64,000 bases of DNA, from NCBI RefSeq assembly GCF_014204945.1, contig NZ_JACHMN010000002.1:2937001-3001000 (forward strand). Reading direction: 5' to 3'. Numbering within the stretch: the stretch's first letter is position 1; each line of letters begins with the position of its first letter. This DNA is from Allocatelliglobosispora scoriae. Its GTDB lineage: Bacteria > Actinomycetota > Actinomycetes > Mycobacteriales > Micromonosporaceae. Under the pieces are notes generated by a model that saw only the letters and a program-made list of their open reading frames with translations, was not told the DNA's origin and did not search any database. Of the stretch, positions 39,056-50,257 are shown piece by piece. The position numbers and the translations under genes were made by a program.

Positions 39056-39478
39056 TCAGGCGCGGGAGACCTTGCCGTAAAGACCTGCGGTGAGCAGCAC
39101 CGAGCCGAGCAGGAACGCGATCACCACGTTGGCCATGGCGAAGTTGAGGTAATTCGCGTCGGTCCGCATCACGGCGAGCGACGCGATCCCGATGAACATC
39201 AGCGCGCCGCCGAAGACCATGTTGAAGCGCGCGTCCACGTTGCGCCCGATCACGACCGCGAGCAGCAGCAGGATCCCACCGGCGAGCATCAGCAGCGAGT
39301 GGCCGAGGTTGACCCGCACGAGGCCGAAGATGACGTTGTCGCCCTGGTCGAAGAGGGGCTGGTCGACGGTCTTCGCGAGACCGGCGCCGCCCAGGACCAC
39401 GGCTGCGACGCCGCCGATCGCGGTGGCGAGCCGGTAGATCGGCCGGAGCGGGTGGTTGACGGGCAGATGCGAGGCCAT
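39056..39478 (-). CDS. DUF4383 membrane protein
   Basis: 140 residues with four membrane segments. It begins SHLPVNHPLRPIYRLATAIGG and contains GLVRVNLGHSLLMLAGGILLL and NMVFGGALMFIGIASLAV, characteristic of the actinobacterial DUF4383 family of unknown function. The ATG at 39478 follows GGAG at 8 nt. It is monocistronic, with no intergenic space to the convergent TetR gene. Confidence 0.85.
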   Translation of the reverse strand: MASHLPVNHPLRPIYRLATAIGGVAAVVLGGAGLAKTVDQPLFDQGDNVIFGLVRVNLGHSLLMLAGGILLLLAVVIGRNVDARFNMVFGGALMFIGIASLAVMRTDANYLNFAMANVVIAFLLGSVLLTAGLYGKVSRA

Positions 39479-39563
39479 CGTTGACTCCAGGGGTGGTGGC
39501 AGATCAAACGGCGAGATCTTAACCAGACCCGCCACCACCGGAGCTGTCAGGGACGCCGGATGC

Positions 39564-40742
39564 CTACCAGGTCACGCCGACGGTGAACGCCGAGCTCGCC
39601 GGGGCACCGCCCGGGTTGAAGCAGACGACCGTCATCTCCAGATCGGCACCGGTCGCCTGCCAGCCGCGGATGTGGCAGTAGGTCGACGAGGTGCCCCGGG
39701 CGAGCGCCACGACCTGGCCCTTCGGCTGGCCCAGCTCGGCGGCGCGCACGGCATAGACGCCGGTCGACGGGTTGGCGACGCCGTCGCTGGTGTTGGAGTA
39801 GTCGCCGAAGCGGCGGTCGGCCCGGCCGAGGAAGCTGCCCTCGGAGCTGAAGCTCAGCGCGAACTTCGAGTCGATCGAGGAGCCCGCCGCCGACCGGCAG
39901 GCCACCTGGGCCTTACGCGCCGAGGCGTTGAAGGCGGCGAGCTTGCAGAGCGCCGCCGAGCCGTAAGCCGTGATCTGGAAGTGCCAGGGGTCCGAGAGGG
40001 TGGGACCGGCAGCGGGCAGCAGGACGTCGTAACGGCCGGTCGCCGTGCGCTTGACGGCGATGTCGGACGACTTCACCGCGTCGTAGCGGTACGCCTCCGA
40101 CGGCTTGTAGCTGCCGCTCACCGACTGGTCATTGGCCCAGAGGTAGCTGAAGCGGCTCGCGTCCTGGCTGCCGACGGCGAAGTTGGCGACGAAGGGCGAG
40201 TCGGCGAGGCTGCCGGACGCGTTGAAGCAGCGCACCCGGACCGCCTCGTCGGCACCCTCCTTCACCCAGCTCGACAGGGTGCAGTAGTTCGCCGTGCCGC
40301 CGTACGCCTGGACGTGGGCCACGCCGCCGGGGTCGCCCAGCCCGGCGAACCGCACCGTGTACTCGCCGGTGGAGTGGTAGGTGACGTTGATGCCCCCGCC
40401 GGAGCTGTTGAACTGGTAGGCGGTGCTCGGCGTATAGGTGATGTTCGTGTTGTAGGACCACACGAATCCAGCCTTGCTCGCCTTGGTGGAGTGCGGAGAA
40501 GCGGTGCTCGTACCCCCGCCGGGGTTGCTCGGTGACGCGGAGGGTGCGGCGCCGGCGGAGGGTGATGCCGCGGCGCTCGCGCTCGCCGACGGCTCGGCCG
40601 ACGGGGTCTCCTCCGGCTCCAGTGCGGTGTCCGCGGTGGCCGAGGCCGACGGGGTGGCCTTCTTCGCGCAGGCGGCGAGGCCGCCGGTGAGCGTCGCGGC
40701 CAGGACGACTGCGAGAAGCGAGGCGGTGAGGGGGCGACGCAT
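39564..40742 (-). CDS. Lipoprotein with three repeated beta-type modules
   Basis: 392-residue putative lipoprotein of unknown function. Signal peptide with lipobox LAAC (C25), then a Ser/Pro/Ala-rich, probably disordered stalk (about residues 30-80). Three related modules of about 95 residues follow. Each has the pattern TG-Y-V..., a Cys before a hydrophobic-W/F motif (NYCTLSSW, ALCKLAAF, TYCHIRGW) and a second Cys (VRCFN, VACRS, VVCFN), suggesting one disulfide per module. The start at 40742 has GGAGG upstream; an ATG 18 nt earlier has no site. It is probably a surface protein, perhaps adhesive or sugar-binding, but nothing proves that. Confidence 0.8.
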   Translation of the reverse strand: MRRPLTASLLAVVLAATLTGGLAACAKKATPSASATADTALEPEETPSAEPSASASAAASPSAGAAPSASPSNPGGGTSTASPHSTKASKAGFVWSYNTNITYTPSTAYQFNSSGGGINVTYHSTGEYTVRFAGLGDPGGVAHVQAYGGTANYCTLSSWVKEGADEAVRVRCFNASGSLADSPFVANFAVGSQDASRFSYLWANDQSVSGSYKPSEAYRYDAVKSSDIAVKRTATGRYDVLLPAAGPTLSDPWHFQITAYGSAALCKLAAFNASARKAQVACRSAAGSSIDSKFALSFSSEGSFLGRADRRFGDYSNTSDGVANPSTGVYAVRAAELGQPKGQVVALARGTSSTYCHIRGWQATGADLEMTVVCFNPGGAPASSAFTVGVTW

Positions 40743-40761
40743 CGGATGCCTCCGCGGCATG

Positions 40762-40807
40762 AGGAGTGATCGAGAAGCTGCGCCGATTGTGAGGCCCCCT
40801 CACTCCT
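40762..40807 (-). terminator. Hairpin downstream of the ABC-F gene
   Basis: AGGAGTGA (40762-40769) and TCACTCCT (40800-40807) form an 8-bp stem. A competing GTGAG/CTCAC stem (40789-40803) lies inside. It sits between the ABC-F stop and the lipoprotein start and may end the upstream transcript. Confidence 0.4.
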
Positions 40808-40822
40808 ACCGTCGAATCGGTG

Positions 40823-42625
<1,803 letters not shown>

Positions 42626-42632
42626 TGGAGCT

Positions 42633-43583
42633 TTAGATTACCCGGGCGCCGACGACGGGTCCGTGCGCTACCTGCACCGTTCGGCAGACCTGGGCGGCCT
42701 CGACCGCTGCGGCGACCTCGGCGGCGTGACCAGGGTCACGGGCGAGGAAGACACAGGTGGGTCCCGAGCCCGAGACGAGAGCAGCGAGCGCGCCCGCCTT
42801 GGTGCCCGCGTCGAGGGTCTCGGCGAGGGCCGGACGCAGCGACAACGCGGCCGGCTGGAGGTCGTTGCCGAGCGTGGGTGCGAGCACCGCCGGGTCGCGC
42901 TGGCGCAGCGCGGTGAAGAGGGCGTCCGGCGAACCTGCGGCACTGGGCGCATCGGCACCGAGGCGGAGCCGGTCGAGCTCGCGGTAGACCTCGGGGGTGG
43001 AGAGCCCGCCGTCGGCGATCGCGACCACCCAGTGCCATGTGTAGGCGCGGGCCAGCACCGGCGAGACGGCCTCGCCGCGGCCGGTGCCGAGCGCGGTGCC
43101 GCCGTGGATCAGGAAGGGCACGTCGGAGCCGAGGGTGGCGGCGATCCGCGCCAGGTCCTCCCGGCTGTAGCCGGTGCCCCAGAGCGCGTCGCAGGCGATC
43201 AGCGTCGCGGCCGCGTCGGCGGAGCCACCGGCGAGCCCGCCCGCGAGCGGGATCGACTTGCGCAGGTGCAGCCGGGCGTGGGCCGGGACCTTCGCCGACT
43301 CGGCGAGCGCTCGGGCCGCCTTGATGATCAGGTTGCTGTCGTCGAGCGCCAGGCTGCCTGCGCCGACCCCCTCCATCGTGAGGGTGAGCGTGTCGCCGCG
43401 GCGTGCGGTCACCTCGTCATAGAGCGAGATCGCGTGATAGACGGTGTGCAGCTCGTGGTAGCCGTCGCGGCGCAGTGGCCCGACACCGAGGTGCAGATTG
43501 ATCTTCGCGGGAACGCGTACCTTGACGCTGGACGGCAGCGGACGATCCTTGTCGTCGTCCTCGGGCCACCATGCCTCGGTCAC
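42633..43583 (-). CDS. ispE: 4-diphosphocytidyl-2-C-methyl-D-erythritol kinase
   Basis: 316-residue GHMP kinase of the MEP isoprenoid pathway. PAKINLHLGVGPLRRDGYHEL at the N-terminus, the ATP loop PLAGGLAGGSADAAATL near the middle and GSGPTCVFLA near the end are diagnostic. The GTG at 43583 has GAGGAGG upstream. It is part of tatD-rsmA-ispE-ABC-F, a conserved actinobacterial order. The N-terminal extension VTEAWWPEDDDKDRPLPSSV is longer than in most homologs. Confidence 0.95.
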   Translation of the reverse strand: MTEAWWPEDDDKDRPLPSSVKVRVPAKINLHLGVGPLRRDGYHELHTVYHAISLYDEVTARRGDTLTLTMEGVGAGSLALDDSNLIIKAARALAESAKVPAHARLHLRKSIPLAGGLAGGSADAAATLIACDALWGTGYSREDLARIAATLGSDVPFLIHGGTALGTGRGEAVSPVLARAYTWHWVVAIADGGLSTPEVYRELDRLRLGADAPSAAGSPDALFTALRQRDPAVLAPTLGNDLQPAALSLRPALAETLDAGTKAGALAALVSGSGPTCVFLARDPGHAAEVAAAVEAAQVCRTVQVAHGPVVGARVI

Positions 43584-43611
43584 AGAGCCTCCTCGGTGGC
43601 GACTGCGCGGC

Positions 43612-44484
43612 TCACCGGGGCTCACGATACCTGTGCGCCGCGATGGCCGCGAACTCCGTCACCGTGAGCTGCTCGCCGCGGGCCTGCGGGTCGACGCCGG
43701 CCGCCCGGAGCGCGATCTCCGCCTGTGCCGGGCCGCCCGCCCACCCGGCCAGGGCCGCCCGCAGGGTCTTGCGGCGCTGGGCGAAGGCCGCGTCGACGAC
43801 GGCGAAGACCTCCGTTCGAGGGACCGCCGTCTCGGGCTGCGGACGCAGGGTGAAGGCGACGAGTCCGGACTCGACGTTGGGCACCGGCCAGAAGACCGCG
43901 GCGGGGACCTTCCCGGCCTGCCGGGACGAGGCGTACCAGGCGAGCTTCACCGAGGGGATGCCGTAGATCTTGGATCCGGGTGCCGCGGTCAGCCGCTCGG
44001 CGACCTCCAACTGCACCATCACGAGGCCCTTACGCAGGCTGGGCAGGTTGGCGAGCGCCTGGAGCACGACCGGGACCGCGACGTTGTAGGGCAGGTTCGC
44101 GACGAGCGCGGTCGGGGCCGGGTCCATCTCCGCGGCGGTGATCTGCAGCGCGTCGCGGTGGTGCACGGTGAGGCGGTCGGTGAGGCCGGGGGCGTATTCG
44201 GCGACGGTCGCGGGCAGCCGCGCGGCGAGCACCGGGTCCAGCTCGACGGCGTGCAGGTGCGCGGCACGGGGCAGCAGCCCCAGCGTCAGCGAGCCCAGCC
44301 CCGGCCCGACCTCCATCACGACATCGGTGTCGTCCAGACCGGCGGCGGCGGCGATCCGCCGGACGGTGTTGGGGTCGTGCACGAAGTTCTGCCCGAGCTT
44401 CTTGGTCGGGTGCACCCCGAGCGATTCGGCGAGCCCGCGGATCTCAGCGGGCCCCAGCAGCCGTACGCCCTCATCACCAGTCAC
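43612..44484 (-). CDS. rsmA: 16S rRNA dimethyladenosine transferase (KsgA)
   Basis: 290-residue SAM-dependent enzyme that dimethylates two adjacent adenines near the 3' end of 16S r[20 protein letters not shown], the SAM motif [14 protein letters not shown], and the catalytic [11 protein letters not shown] are present, with [12 protein letters not shown] in the C-terminal part. The GTG at 44484 was chosen because tatD ends 11 nt upstream; a longer frame is a shadow of tatD. Confidence 0.95.
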   Translation of the reverse strand: MTGDEGVRLLGPAEIRGLAESLGVHPTKKLGQNFVHDPNTVRRIAAAAGLDDTDVVMEVGPGLGSLTLGLLPRAAHLHAVELDPVLAARLPATVAEYAPGLTDRLTVHHRDALQITAAEMDPAPTALVANLPYNVAVPVVLQALANLPSLRKGLVMVQLEVAERLTAAPGSKIYGIPSVKLAWYASSRQAGKVPAAVFWPVPNVESGLVAFTLRPQPETAVPRTEVFAVVDAAFAQRRKTLRAALAGWAGGPAQAEIALRAAGVDPQARGEQLTVTEFAAIAAHRYREPR

Positions 44485-44495
44485 AGCCGCCAAGG

Positions 44496-45362
44496 CTACG
44501 GCCAGGGACCGAAGACGCGGTCGCCGGTGGCGGAGATGGCGTCGCAGAGGTCCGCCAGGGGGACCTCCTTGACCTCCGCCAGGGCGCGCATCGTCAGCGG
44601 GATCAGGTAGCTGGCGTTGGGCGCGCCCCGGTGTGGTGTCGGGGTCAGGAAGGGGGCGTCGGTCTCGACCAGGAGTTGAGTCAGCGGCGTCAGCCTCGCC
44701 GCTTCGCGCAGGCCGACGGCGTTCTTGAAGGTGACCGTGCCGGCGAAGGACAGGACATAGCCCCGGCGCACGCACTCGGCGGCGAAATCGGCGTCGCCGG
44801 AGAAGCAGTGGAGCACGACGGTCTCCGGGGCGCCCTCGTCGTCGAGGACCCGCAGGACATCCGCGTGGGCGTCGCGGTCGTGGATCACCAACGGCTTACC
44901 GACACGCTTCGCGATCGCGATGTGGGCGCGGAAGCTGCGCTCCTGGGCGGCGAGCTCCGCCGGGCCGGTGGTACGGAAGAAGTCGAGGCCGGTCTCGCCG
45001 ATGCCCCGGCACCGCTCGTGCTCCGCCATCGCCGAGATCTCGGCGAGCGCGGCGTCGAGGTCGGCGAGCCGGGGTCCGTCGTTGGGGTGCAGCGCGACGG
45101 TCGCCACCACGGCCGGGTTCTTCTCGGCGACGGTGATGCCCCACCGGGACGACTCGACGTCGATGCCGACCTGGACGAGACGGTCGACGCCAACGGCACG
45201 GGCCGCCTCGACCTGAGCCTCGGGGCTGGCCCCGGCCCCGTCGGAGCCGACGATGTCGAGGTGGACGTGGCTGTCGAGGACTGGCCGCGGCAGCGGCTCC
45301 GGTGCGGGCGGCGCCGGCCGCTCCATCCGGTCCGTGTCCCGCATCGCTCGGTCGGTGGTCAC
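44496..45362 (-). CDS. tatD: TatD-family metal-dependent deoxyribonuclease
   Basis: 288-residue TIM-barrel hydrolase. Metal ligands: DSHVHLD (H-x-H), the Glu in GIGETGLDF, His in LVIHDRDAH, His in VLHCFSGD, Asp in LVETDAPFL. It acts on DNA ends in repair or turnover. In many actinobacteria rpfB lies between tatD and rsmA; here they are only 11 nt apart. The start is uncertain: GTG at 45362 lacks a ribosome site, and an ATG six codons in ([10 protein letters not shown]) is possible. Confidence 0.92.
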   Translation of the reverse strand: MTTDRAMRDTDRMERPAPPAPEPLPRPVLDSHVHLDIVGSDGAGASPEAQVEAARAVGVDRLVQVGIDVESSRWGITVAEKNPAVVATVALHPNDGPRLADLDAALAEISAMAEHERCRGIGETGLDFFRTTGPAELAAQERSFRAHIAIAKRVGKPLVIHDRDAHADVLRVLDDEGAPETVVLHCFSGDADFAAECVRRGYVLSFAGTVTFKNAVGLREAARLTPLTQLLVETDAPFLTPTPHRGAPNASYLIPLTMRALAEVKEVPLADLCDAISATGDRVFGPWP

Positions 45363-45424
45363 ATGAGCATGATTTCACGCACGGTTCACCGGTGATGCAC
45401 GTGTGGCGGTTATCGTCATAAGCT

Positions 45425-46582
45425 GTGACGATCATCGATTACCGGGGAGCCACCGAGATGGTCACCTTCGGCGGCAAGACCTATCCGGCGGAGTCGATCG
45501 CGGGCGGCGCGGCCTTTGAGATCGTCACCGACGACGGTGTCCGGCACTTCGTGCACCGCAGCGACCTGGGCGACGTGCCCCCGGCGCCCGACCTCGACAC
45601 GCCGCTGCGCGTGCCGCTGTCCCGCGTGGTCACCTGGGACTCCGTGCACCGGCTCAGCCAGGTGCCGCCGCGGGGCGGGCTGCCGGGGCTGATCGCCGAG
45701 GTCCGGGCGAGCGCCACCATCCGGCGCGGCACCCGGATGGTGAAGCCCCTCAACGCCCGAGCCGTCGCCGAAGTGCTCAAGGGATCACCGCCGCACGGCT
45801 TCTGCTACCGCGAATACGACGTGGCACATCTGCGTACCCCCCAGGATTGGTCCGTGCTGACCGGGGAGGGTGACGCGCAGATCGTGTTCGCGCTGCGCTG
45901 GCGCGCGGTGGACCCGCTGGACTACGTCGTGCCGGGACCGGACAGCGGCCTGACGCGGTTGGCGCCCCACGACCGGGTGGGCCCGCCGGTGCTCGGCACG
46001 GGGTTCGCGCCGAGCGGCAGCCAGCTCATCCCGGAGTTCCTCACCGCCGACACCGCCGACCTGCCGATGACGGCGAACGCGACGCTGCTCGCCTTCACCG
46101 CCGACGGCACCGAGGTGCCGCTCTACACCTACCAGGCCGAGCAGCGGGCCTGGCTCCGGCTGGCGGGACCGCAGTGGCGGCACATCCTGATCACGCTGCG
46201 CGACGTGCGCCCCGAGCAGGAGTACCTCGCGATGCCGCCGGACCGGCGCTCGTCGACGCGGCTGATGGGCTGGTTCCAGGGCGAGGAATATGAGGCGATC
46301 GCGGATCCGCCGGAGACGTTCCGGGTGCTGGCGATGACCCGGGCCGCGCGTTACGCCGTGGAGCGGCTGCGGCGGCGCACGTCCTACGGACGCTGGCGGG
46401 GCGAGGTGGTGACGGTGCTGCAGGCCGAGGCGGAGTGGTGCCGGTTGCGACTGGTCGACCCGACTCCGGAGGCGATCTCCGCGACCGGCGCGCAGTGCTA
46501 CGAGCGCGGCGTCTACGAGATCTGGGCGTCCCGCCTGGAGCTGACCGAGATGCGCGACGTGGACGTGGAGTACAGGGTGTGA
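45425..46582 (+). CDS. Conserved-looking hypothetical protein, 385 residues
   Basis: No family recognised. The protein is soluble, without signal peptide or membrane segment, and begins VTIIDYRGATEMVTFGGKTYPAESIAGG. It is rich in Arg and aromatic residues toward the C-terminus (RLRRRTSYGRWRGEVV). Coding potential is good: standard codon bias, a stop followed at once by a terminator, and antisense frames that look like shadows. It is inserted on the opposite strand between metG and tatD. CATAAG lies just before the GTG, which may indicate a leaderless transcript. Confidence 0.75.
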   Translation: MTIIDYRGATEMVTFGGKTYPAESIAGGAAFEIVTDDGVRHFVHRSDLGDVPPAPDLDTPLRVPLSRVVTWDSVHRLSQVPPRGGLPGLIAEVRASATIRRGTRMVKPLNARAVAEVLKGSPPHGFCYREYDVAHLRTPQDWSVLTGEGDAQIVFALRWRAVDPLDYVVPGPDSGLTRLAPHDRVGPPVLGTGFAPSGSQLIPEFLTADTADLPMTANATLLAFTADGTEVPLYTYQAEQRAWLRLAGPQWRHILITLRDVRPEQEYLAMPPDRRSSTRLMGWFQGEEYEAIADPPETFRVLAMTRAARYAVERLRRRTSYGRWRGEVVTVLQAEAEWCRLRLVDPTPEAISATGAQCYERGVYEIWASRLELTEMRDVDVEYRV

Positions 46583-46610
46583 CAGGGGCCGACCCGTGGG
46601 CCGGCCCCTG
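46583..46610. terminator. Bidirectional terminator between the hypothetical gene and metG
   Basis: CAGGGGCCG (46583-46591) and CGGCCCCTG (46602-46610), loop 10 nt, directly after the stop of the plus-strand gene and 4 nt from the metG stop, so it can serve both converging transcripts. Confidence 0.75.
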
Positions 46611-46614
46611 ACGA

Positions 46615-48402
46615 CTACTCTCCCGCGAGGCGGGCGAGCTCCTCCTCCACGATGGAGGGGTCGAGCTTCTTGAAGATCGGCGTCGGCGGCTGGAGCGGGT
46701 GCCCGATCGGCAGCGGCACGCTCTCCCACTTCGCACCACCGGTGTAGTCGCCGGTGATGATCGGATAGCCCGGACCCCCGTCGAGGTCGTCGACCTCGAC
46801 GATCTGCGGCAGCGGCGTATGCGTGCCCGCACCGCCGAGCAGCTCGTAGACCTTCTGTGCCGAGTGCGGCAGGAAGGGGCTGAGCAGCGTGTTGCAGTCG
46901 CTGACGACCTGCAGCACCGTGGCGAGGATCGTGCCGAGGCGCTCGGGGTCGTCCTTGATCTTCCAGGGTGCCTGGTCGGAGAGGTACTTGTTGGCGTCGG
47001 AGACGACCTTCATCGCCTCGCCGATCGCTGCCTTCTGCTTGTGCCCCTCGATCAGATCGCCGACGGTCTTGAAGGCCGCCTGCGCCGTGGCGAGCAATGC
47101 GGCGTCTTCTGCGGTGACCTCGCCAAACGCCGGGATGGCGCCGAAGTTCTTCGCCGCCATCGCCACCGACCGGTTGACGAGGTTGCCCCAGCCCGCGACG
47201 AGCTCGTCGTTGTTGCGCCGGAGGAACTCCGACCAGGTGAAGTCGGTGTCCGTCGTCTCCGGCCCGGCGACGGCGATGAAGTAGCGCAGCGCGTCGGCGT
47301 CGTAGCGGGCGAGGAAGTCGCGGACGTAGATCACGACCCGGCGGGACGAGGAGAACTTGCGCCCCTCCATCGTCAGATACTCGCTGGAGACGACCTCGGT
47401 CGGCAGCGACAGCTTGCCGTAGGTGCCCGGCTCGCCGCCCTTGGTGCCCTCGCCGTTGTAGGCGAGCAGCTCGGCGGGCCAGATCTGCGAGTGGAAGGTG
47501 ATGTTGTCCTTGCCCATGAAGTAGAACGAGGTCGGACTCTGCGCCACCGACCACCACCTCCGCCACGCGTCGGCGTCGTCACCGAAGCGGCGGGCCCACT
47601 CGACCGAGGCCGAGAAGTAGCCGATGACCGCGTCGAACCAGACGTAGAGGCGCTTGGCGTTGTTCTCCTCCCAGCCCGGCAGCGGGACCGGGATGCCCCA
47701 GTCGATGTCGCGCGTCATCGCCCGCGGACGCAGGTCGTCGAGGAGGTTGAGCGAGAACTTCAGCACGTTGGGACGCCAGCCCTCGCGACCGCGCAGCCAC
47801 TCCCCGAGAGCGTCGGCGACGGCCGGCAGGTCGAGGAAGAAGTGCTCGGTCTCGATGAACTTCGGCGTCTCGCCGTTGATCCGCGACTTCGGGTTGATCA
47901 GGTCCTGCGGGTCGAGCTGGTTGCCGCAGTTGTCGCACTGGTCGCCGCGCGCGCCGGGAGCGCCACAGATCGGGCAGGTGCCCTCGATGTAGCGGTCGGG
48001 AAGCGTGCGCCCCGTCGACGGCGAGATCGCGCCGTGCGTCGTCTGCTCGATCATGTAGCCGTTGGCGTGAACCGTGCGGAACAGCTCCTGCGCCACCGCG
48101 TAGTGGTTGCGGGTGGTGGTCCGGGTGAAGAGGTCATAGCTCAGACCCAGCGCGGTGAGGTCCTCGACGATGACCCGGTTGTAACGGTCGGCGAGCTCGC
48201 GCGGGGTGACGCCCTCCTTCTCCGCCTCGACGAGGATCGGCGTGCCGTGCTCGTCGGTCCCGGAGACCATGAGCACGTCGTGGCCGGCCATCCGCATGTA
48301 GCGGCTGAAGACGTCGGAGGGCACCCCGAATCCGGAAACATGGCCGATGTGGCGCGGACCGTTGGCGTAAGGCCAGGCGACCGCGGCGAGAACGTGACTC
48401 AT
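46615..48402 (-). CDS. metG: Methionine-tRNA ligase
   Basis: 595-residue class I synthetase. HIGH motif in [14 protein letters not shown], tRNA-binding [11 protein letters not shown], a zinc knuckle with CPICG and CDNCG (four Cys), and the KMSKS equivalent KFSSSR in [14 protein letters not shown]. This is the longer MetG2-like form with one zinc knuckle and no C-terminal tRNA-binding domain. It converges on the hypothetical gene, with a shared terminator. Confidence 0.96.
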   Translation of the reverse strand: MSHVLAAVAWPYANGPRHIGHVSGFGVPSDVFSRYMRMAGHDVLMVSGTDEHGTPILVEAEKEGVTPRELADRYNRVIVEDLTALGLSYDLFTRTTTRNHYAVAQELFRTVHANGYMIEQTTHGAISPSTGRTLPDRYIEGTCPICGAPGARGDQCDNCGNQLDPQDLINPKSRINGETPKFIETEHFFLDLPAVADALGEWLRGREGWRPNVLKFSLNLLDDLRPRAMTRDIDWGIPVPLPGWEENNAKRLYVWFDAVIGYFSASVEWARRFGDDADAWRRWWSVAQSPTSFYFMGKDNITFHSQIWPAELLAYNGEGTKGGEPGTYGKLSLPTEVVSSEYLTMEGRKFSSSRRVVIYVRDFLARYDADALRYFIAVAGPETTDTDFTWSEFLRRNNDELVAGWGNLVNRSVAMAAKNFGAIPAFGEVTAEDAALLATAQAAFKTVGDLIEGHKQKAAIGEAMKVVSDANKYLSDQAPWKIKDDPERLGTILATVLQVVSDCNTLLSPFLPHSAQKVYELLGGAGTHTPLPQIVEVDDLDGGPGYPIITGDYTGGAKWESVPLPIGHPLQPPTPIFKKLDPSIVEEELARLAGE

Positions 48403-48519
48403 AGCAGTAAGCCTAATGAACCACCTGGTGGCCTAGCGAACTGGTTATCACCGATCCCAACTTTCGCGACACGCGCCGCTATTTGCCTGTTCACGCCCTT
48501 TTAGGCGGAAGATGGCTTA

Positions 48520-49275
48520 GTGACCGGTCAGCCCATGGACTCCACGACGCCCAACCCGTGGGCCTCCGACGCCTCCGACTTCATCCCCGTCGACCTGCCG
48601 CCCGAGACGACGGTCTCCTCCGGCGGCTCACCGGCGGCGGTGCCCTACTACGTCCCCGCTCCCGTTCCGGCTCCCGCGCTCGCCGCCGAGGAGTCCTGGC
48701 CCACCCGGGAGATGATGGCCGGGCATCGCGGCCGCTTCCGCCACGCCGCGACCACCTCGGAGCCGACGAAGGTCACCGCGCCGCTGTCGCGCCGCAGGCC
48801 GGGCCTCAGCCTCGCGGCCGTGGTCGTTCTCTCGCTGCTCGCGGCCTTCTTCGCGTGGGTCACCGCCGAGCCGCTGTGGCTCGCGCTCGGCCACGGCGAT
48901 GTGGGTACGGCGACCGTCACCCAGTGCGTCGGGACCGGCGTGGGTCAGCGCTGCGTGGGCGATTTCACCGCCATCGACGGCACCCTGGTGGAGCGGGTGA
49001 CGCTGCTCGGAGTCGGCACCTCCGGCGCGGGCAGCTCGATCAGCGCCCGGATGGTCGGGGTGACGAGTGACCAGGCCTACGTGGGTGCCGCGCTCCACGG
49101 GCTGCACCTGCGGTGGCTGGTCGGGTTCGCGCTGACGATGCTCTGCGGGCTGGGGATCGCGCTCGCGACGGGGTCGATCCGGATCCCGGACCGCCGGTCC
49201 CGCCGGTTCGCGGTCGGCATCAGCCTCGGCGCCCCGCTCCTGCTCATGGTCGGTTTCCTCGCCGCCACGTTCTGA
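48520..49275 (+). CDS. Membrane protein of unknown function
   Basis: 251 residues. A hydrophilic Pro-rich cytoplasmic N-terminus (about 1-95) is followed by three hydrophobic segments (about 97-118, 195-215 and 228-250). An exposed loop between the first and second segment has two Cys (VTQCVGTGVGQRCVGDFTA), likely a disulfide outside the cell. I recognise no family. The start may be GTG 48520 or ATG 48535. A 68-nt hairpin follows 12 nt after the stop. Confidence 0.7.
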   Translation: MTGQPMDSTTPNPWASDASDFIPVDLPPETTVSSGGSPAAVPYYVPAPVPAPALAAEESWPTREMMAGHRGRFRHAATTSEPTKVTAPLSRRRPGLSLAAVVVLSLLAAFFAWVTAEPLWLALGHGDVGTATVTQCVGTGVGQRCVGDFTAIDGTLVERVTLLGVGTSGAGSSISARMVGVTSDQAYVGAALHGLHLRWLVGFALTMLCGLGIALATGSIRIPDRRSRRFAVGISLGAPLLLMVGFLAATF

Positions 49276-49287
49276 CCCGGCCGCGGG

Positions 49288-49355
49288 GGTCACGTTTTGC
49301 AGCAAAGCGTGGCCATATCGCGAAGCGATGCCACGCTTTGCTGCAAAACGTGACC
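49288..49355. repeat. 68-nt perfect hairpin (GTCACGTT family, copy 2) between convergent genes
   Basis: Two perfectly complementary 26-nt arms (49288-49313 and 49330-49355) start GGTCACGTTTTGCAGCAAAG. The 16-nt loop folds again as ATCGC-gaa-GCGAT. The arm matches the repeat at 1417-1482 almost fully. It lies between a plus-strand stop (49275) and the rsmI stop (49361), so it probably terminates both. Confidence 0.92.
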
Positions 49356-49360
49356 GCTGG

Positions 49361-50173
49361 TCAGTGGATCAGGGAGTAGAGGTCCTTGCGGGGGATGTGG
49401 TGGATCGTCGCGACCGCGGTGATCGCGTCCCGGCGGGACTCCCCCGTCGCCACCCGATCGGCGACCTCCGACCTGAGCTGCTCATCCGTCGGGCGGGGCG
49501 CGTCGGCGGGGTTGGCACCCGCGACGACGATCGTGATCTCACCCTTCCAGCCGTCGAGGGCCGCGAGTTCGGCGAGGCCGGCTCGGCGTACCTCCTCGTA
49601 GGTCTTGGTCAATTCGCGGCAGAGCGCGGCGGCGCGGCCGGGGCCGAACGCCGCCGCGAGGTCCGCCAGGGTGGCCTGGGCGCGGTGCGGCGACTCGAAG
49701 AAGACGAGCGTGCGCTGCTCGGCGGCGAGCTCGGCGAGGCGGGTGCGGCGCGCGCCGCCGGTGCGCGGCAGGAACCCCTCGAAGCAGAACCGGTCGCACG
49801 GCAGCCCGCTCAGCGCGAGGGCGGTGGTCACGGCGCTCGGCCCGGGCACGCAGCTCACCGGCAGCCCGGCCGCGAGCGCGGCCGAGACCAGCCGATATCC
49901 AGGATCCGAGACGCTGGGCATGCCGCCGTCGGTGATCAGCGCGACGCGCGCGCCGCCTTCCATGGCCGCCACCAACTCGGGGGTACGCCGCTCCTCGTTG
50001 CCTTCGAAGTAGGAGACGATCCGCCCGTTCACCACGATCGAAAGGTCCTTGGCCAGCCGGTGTAGGCGTCGGGTGTCCTCGGCGGCCACGATGTCCGCGG
50101 CGGCGAGAGACTCTCGAAGCCGGGTCGAGGCGTCACCGACATTGCCCAGCGGCGCCCCGCAGAGGATCAGCAT
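49361..50173 (-). CDS. rsmI: 16S rRNA (cytidine-1402 2'-O)-methyltransferase
   Basis: 270-residue tetrapyrrole-methylase-fold enzyme modifying 16S rRNA C1402. The N-terminus LILCGAPLGNVGDASTRL, ARVALITDGGMPSVSDPG and VPGPSAVTTALALSGLP are family motifs, as is AALCRELTKTYEEVRRA. I chose the ATG at 50173, the position where homologs begin; GTG codons at 50179 and 50191 are in frame. It is divergent from the mannosyltransferase gene, a common actinobacterial pairing. Confidence 0.93.
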   Translation of the reverse strand: MLILCGAPLGNVGDASTRLRESLAAADIVAAEDTRRLHRLAKDLSIVVNGRIVSYFEGNEERRTPELVAAMEGGARVALITDGGMPSVSDPGYRLVSAALAAGLPVSCVPGPSAVTTALALSGLPCDRFCFEGFLPRTGGARRTRLAELAAEQRTLVFFESPHRAQATLADLAAAFGPGRAAALCRELTKTYEEVRRAGLAELAALDGWKGEITIVVAGANPADAPRPTDEQLRSEVADRVATGESRRDAITAVATIHHIPRKDLYSLIH

Positions 50174-50257
50174 CCCCACATTGTGTGGCACGCCTGGCGC
50201 GAATATCTCGTGGGCGCGGGGAGGTATTCCGGAGCTTCACGCCCTACGATTTGGCGC

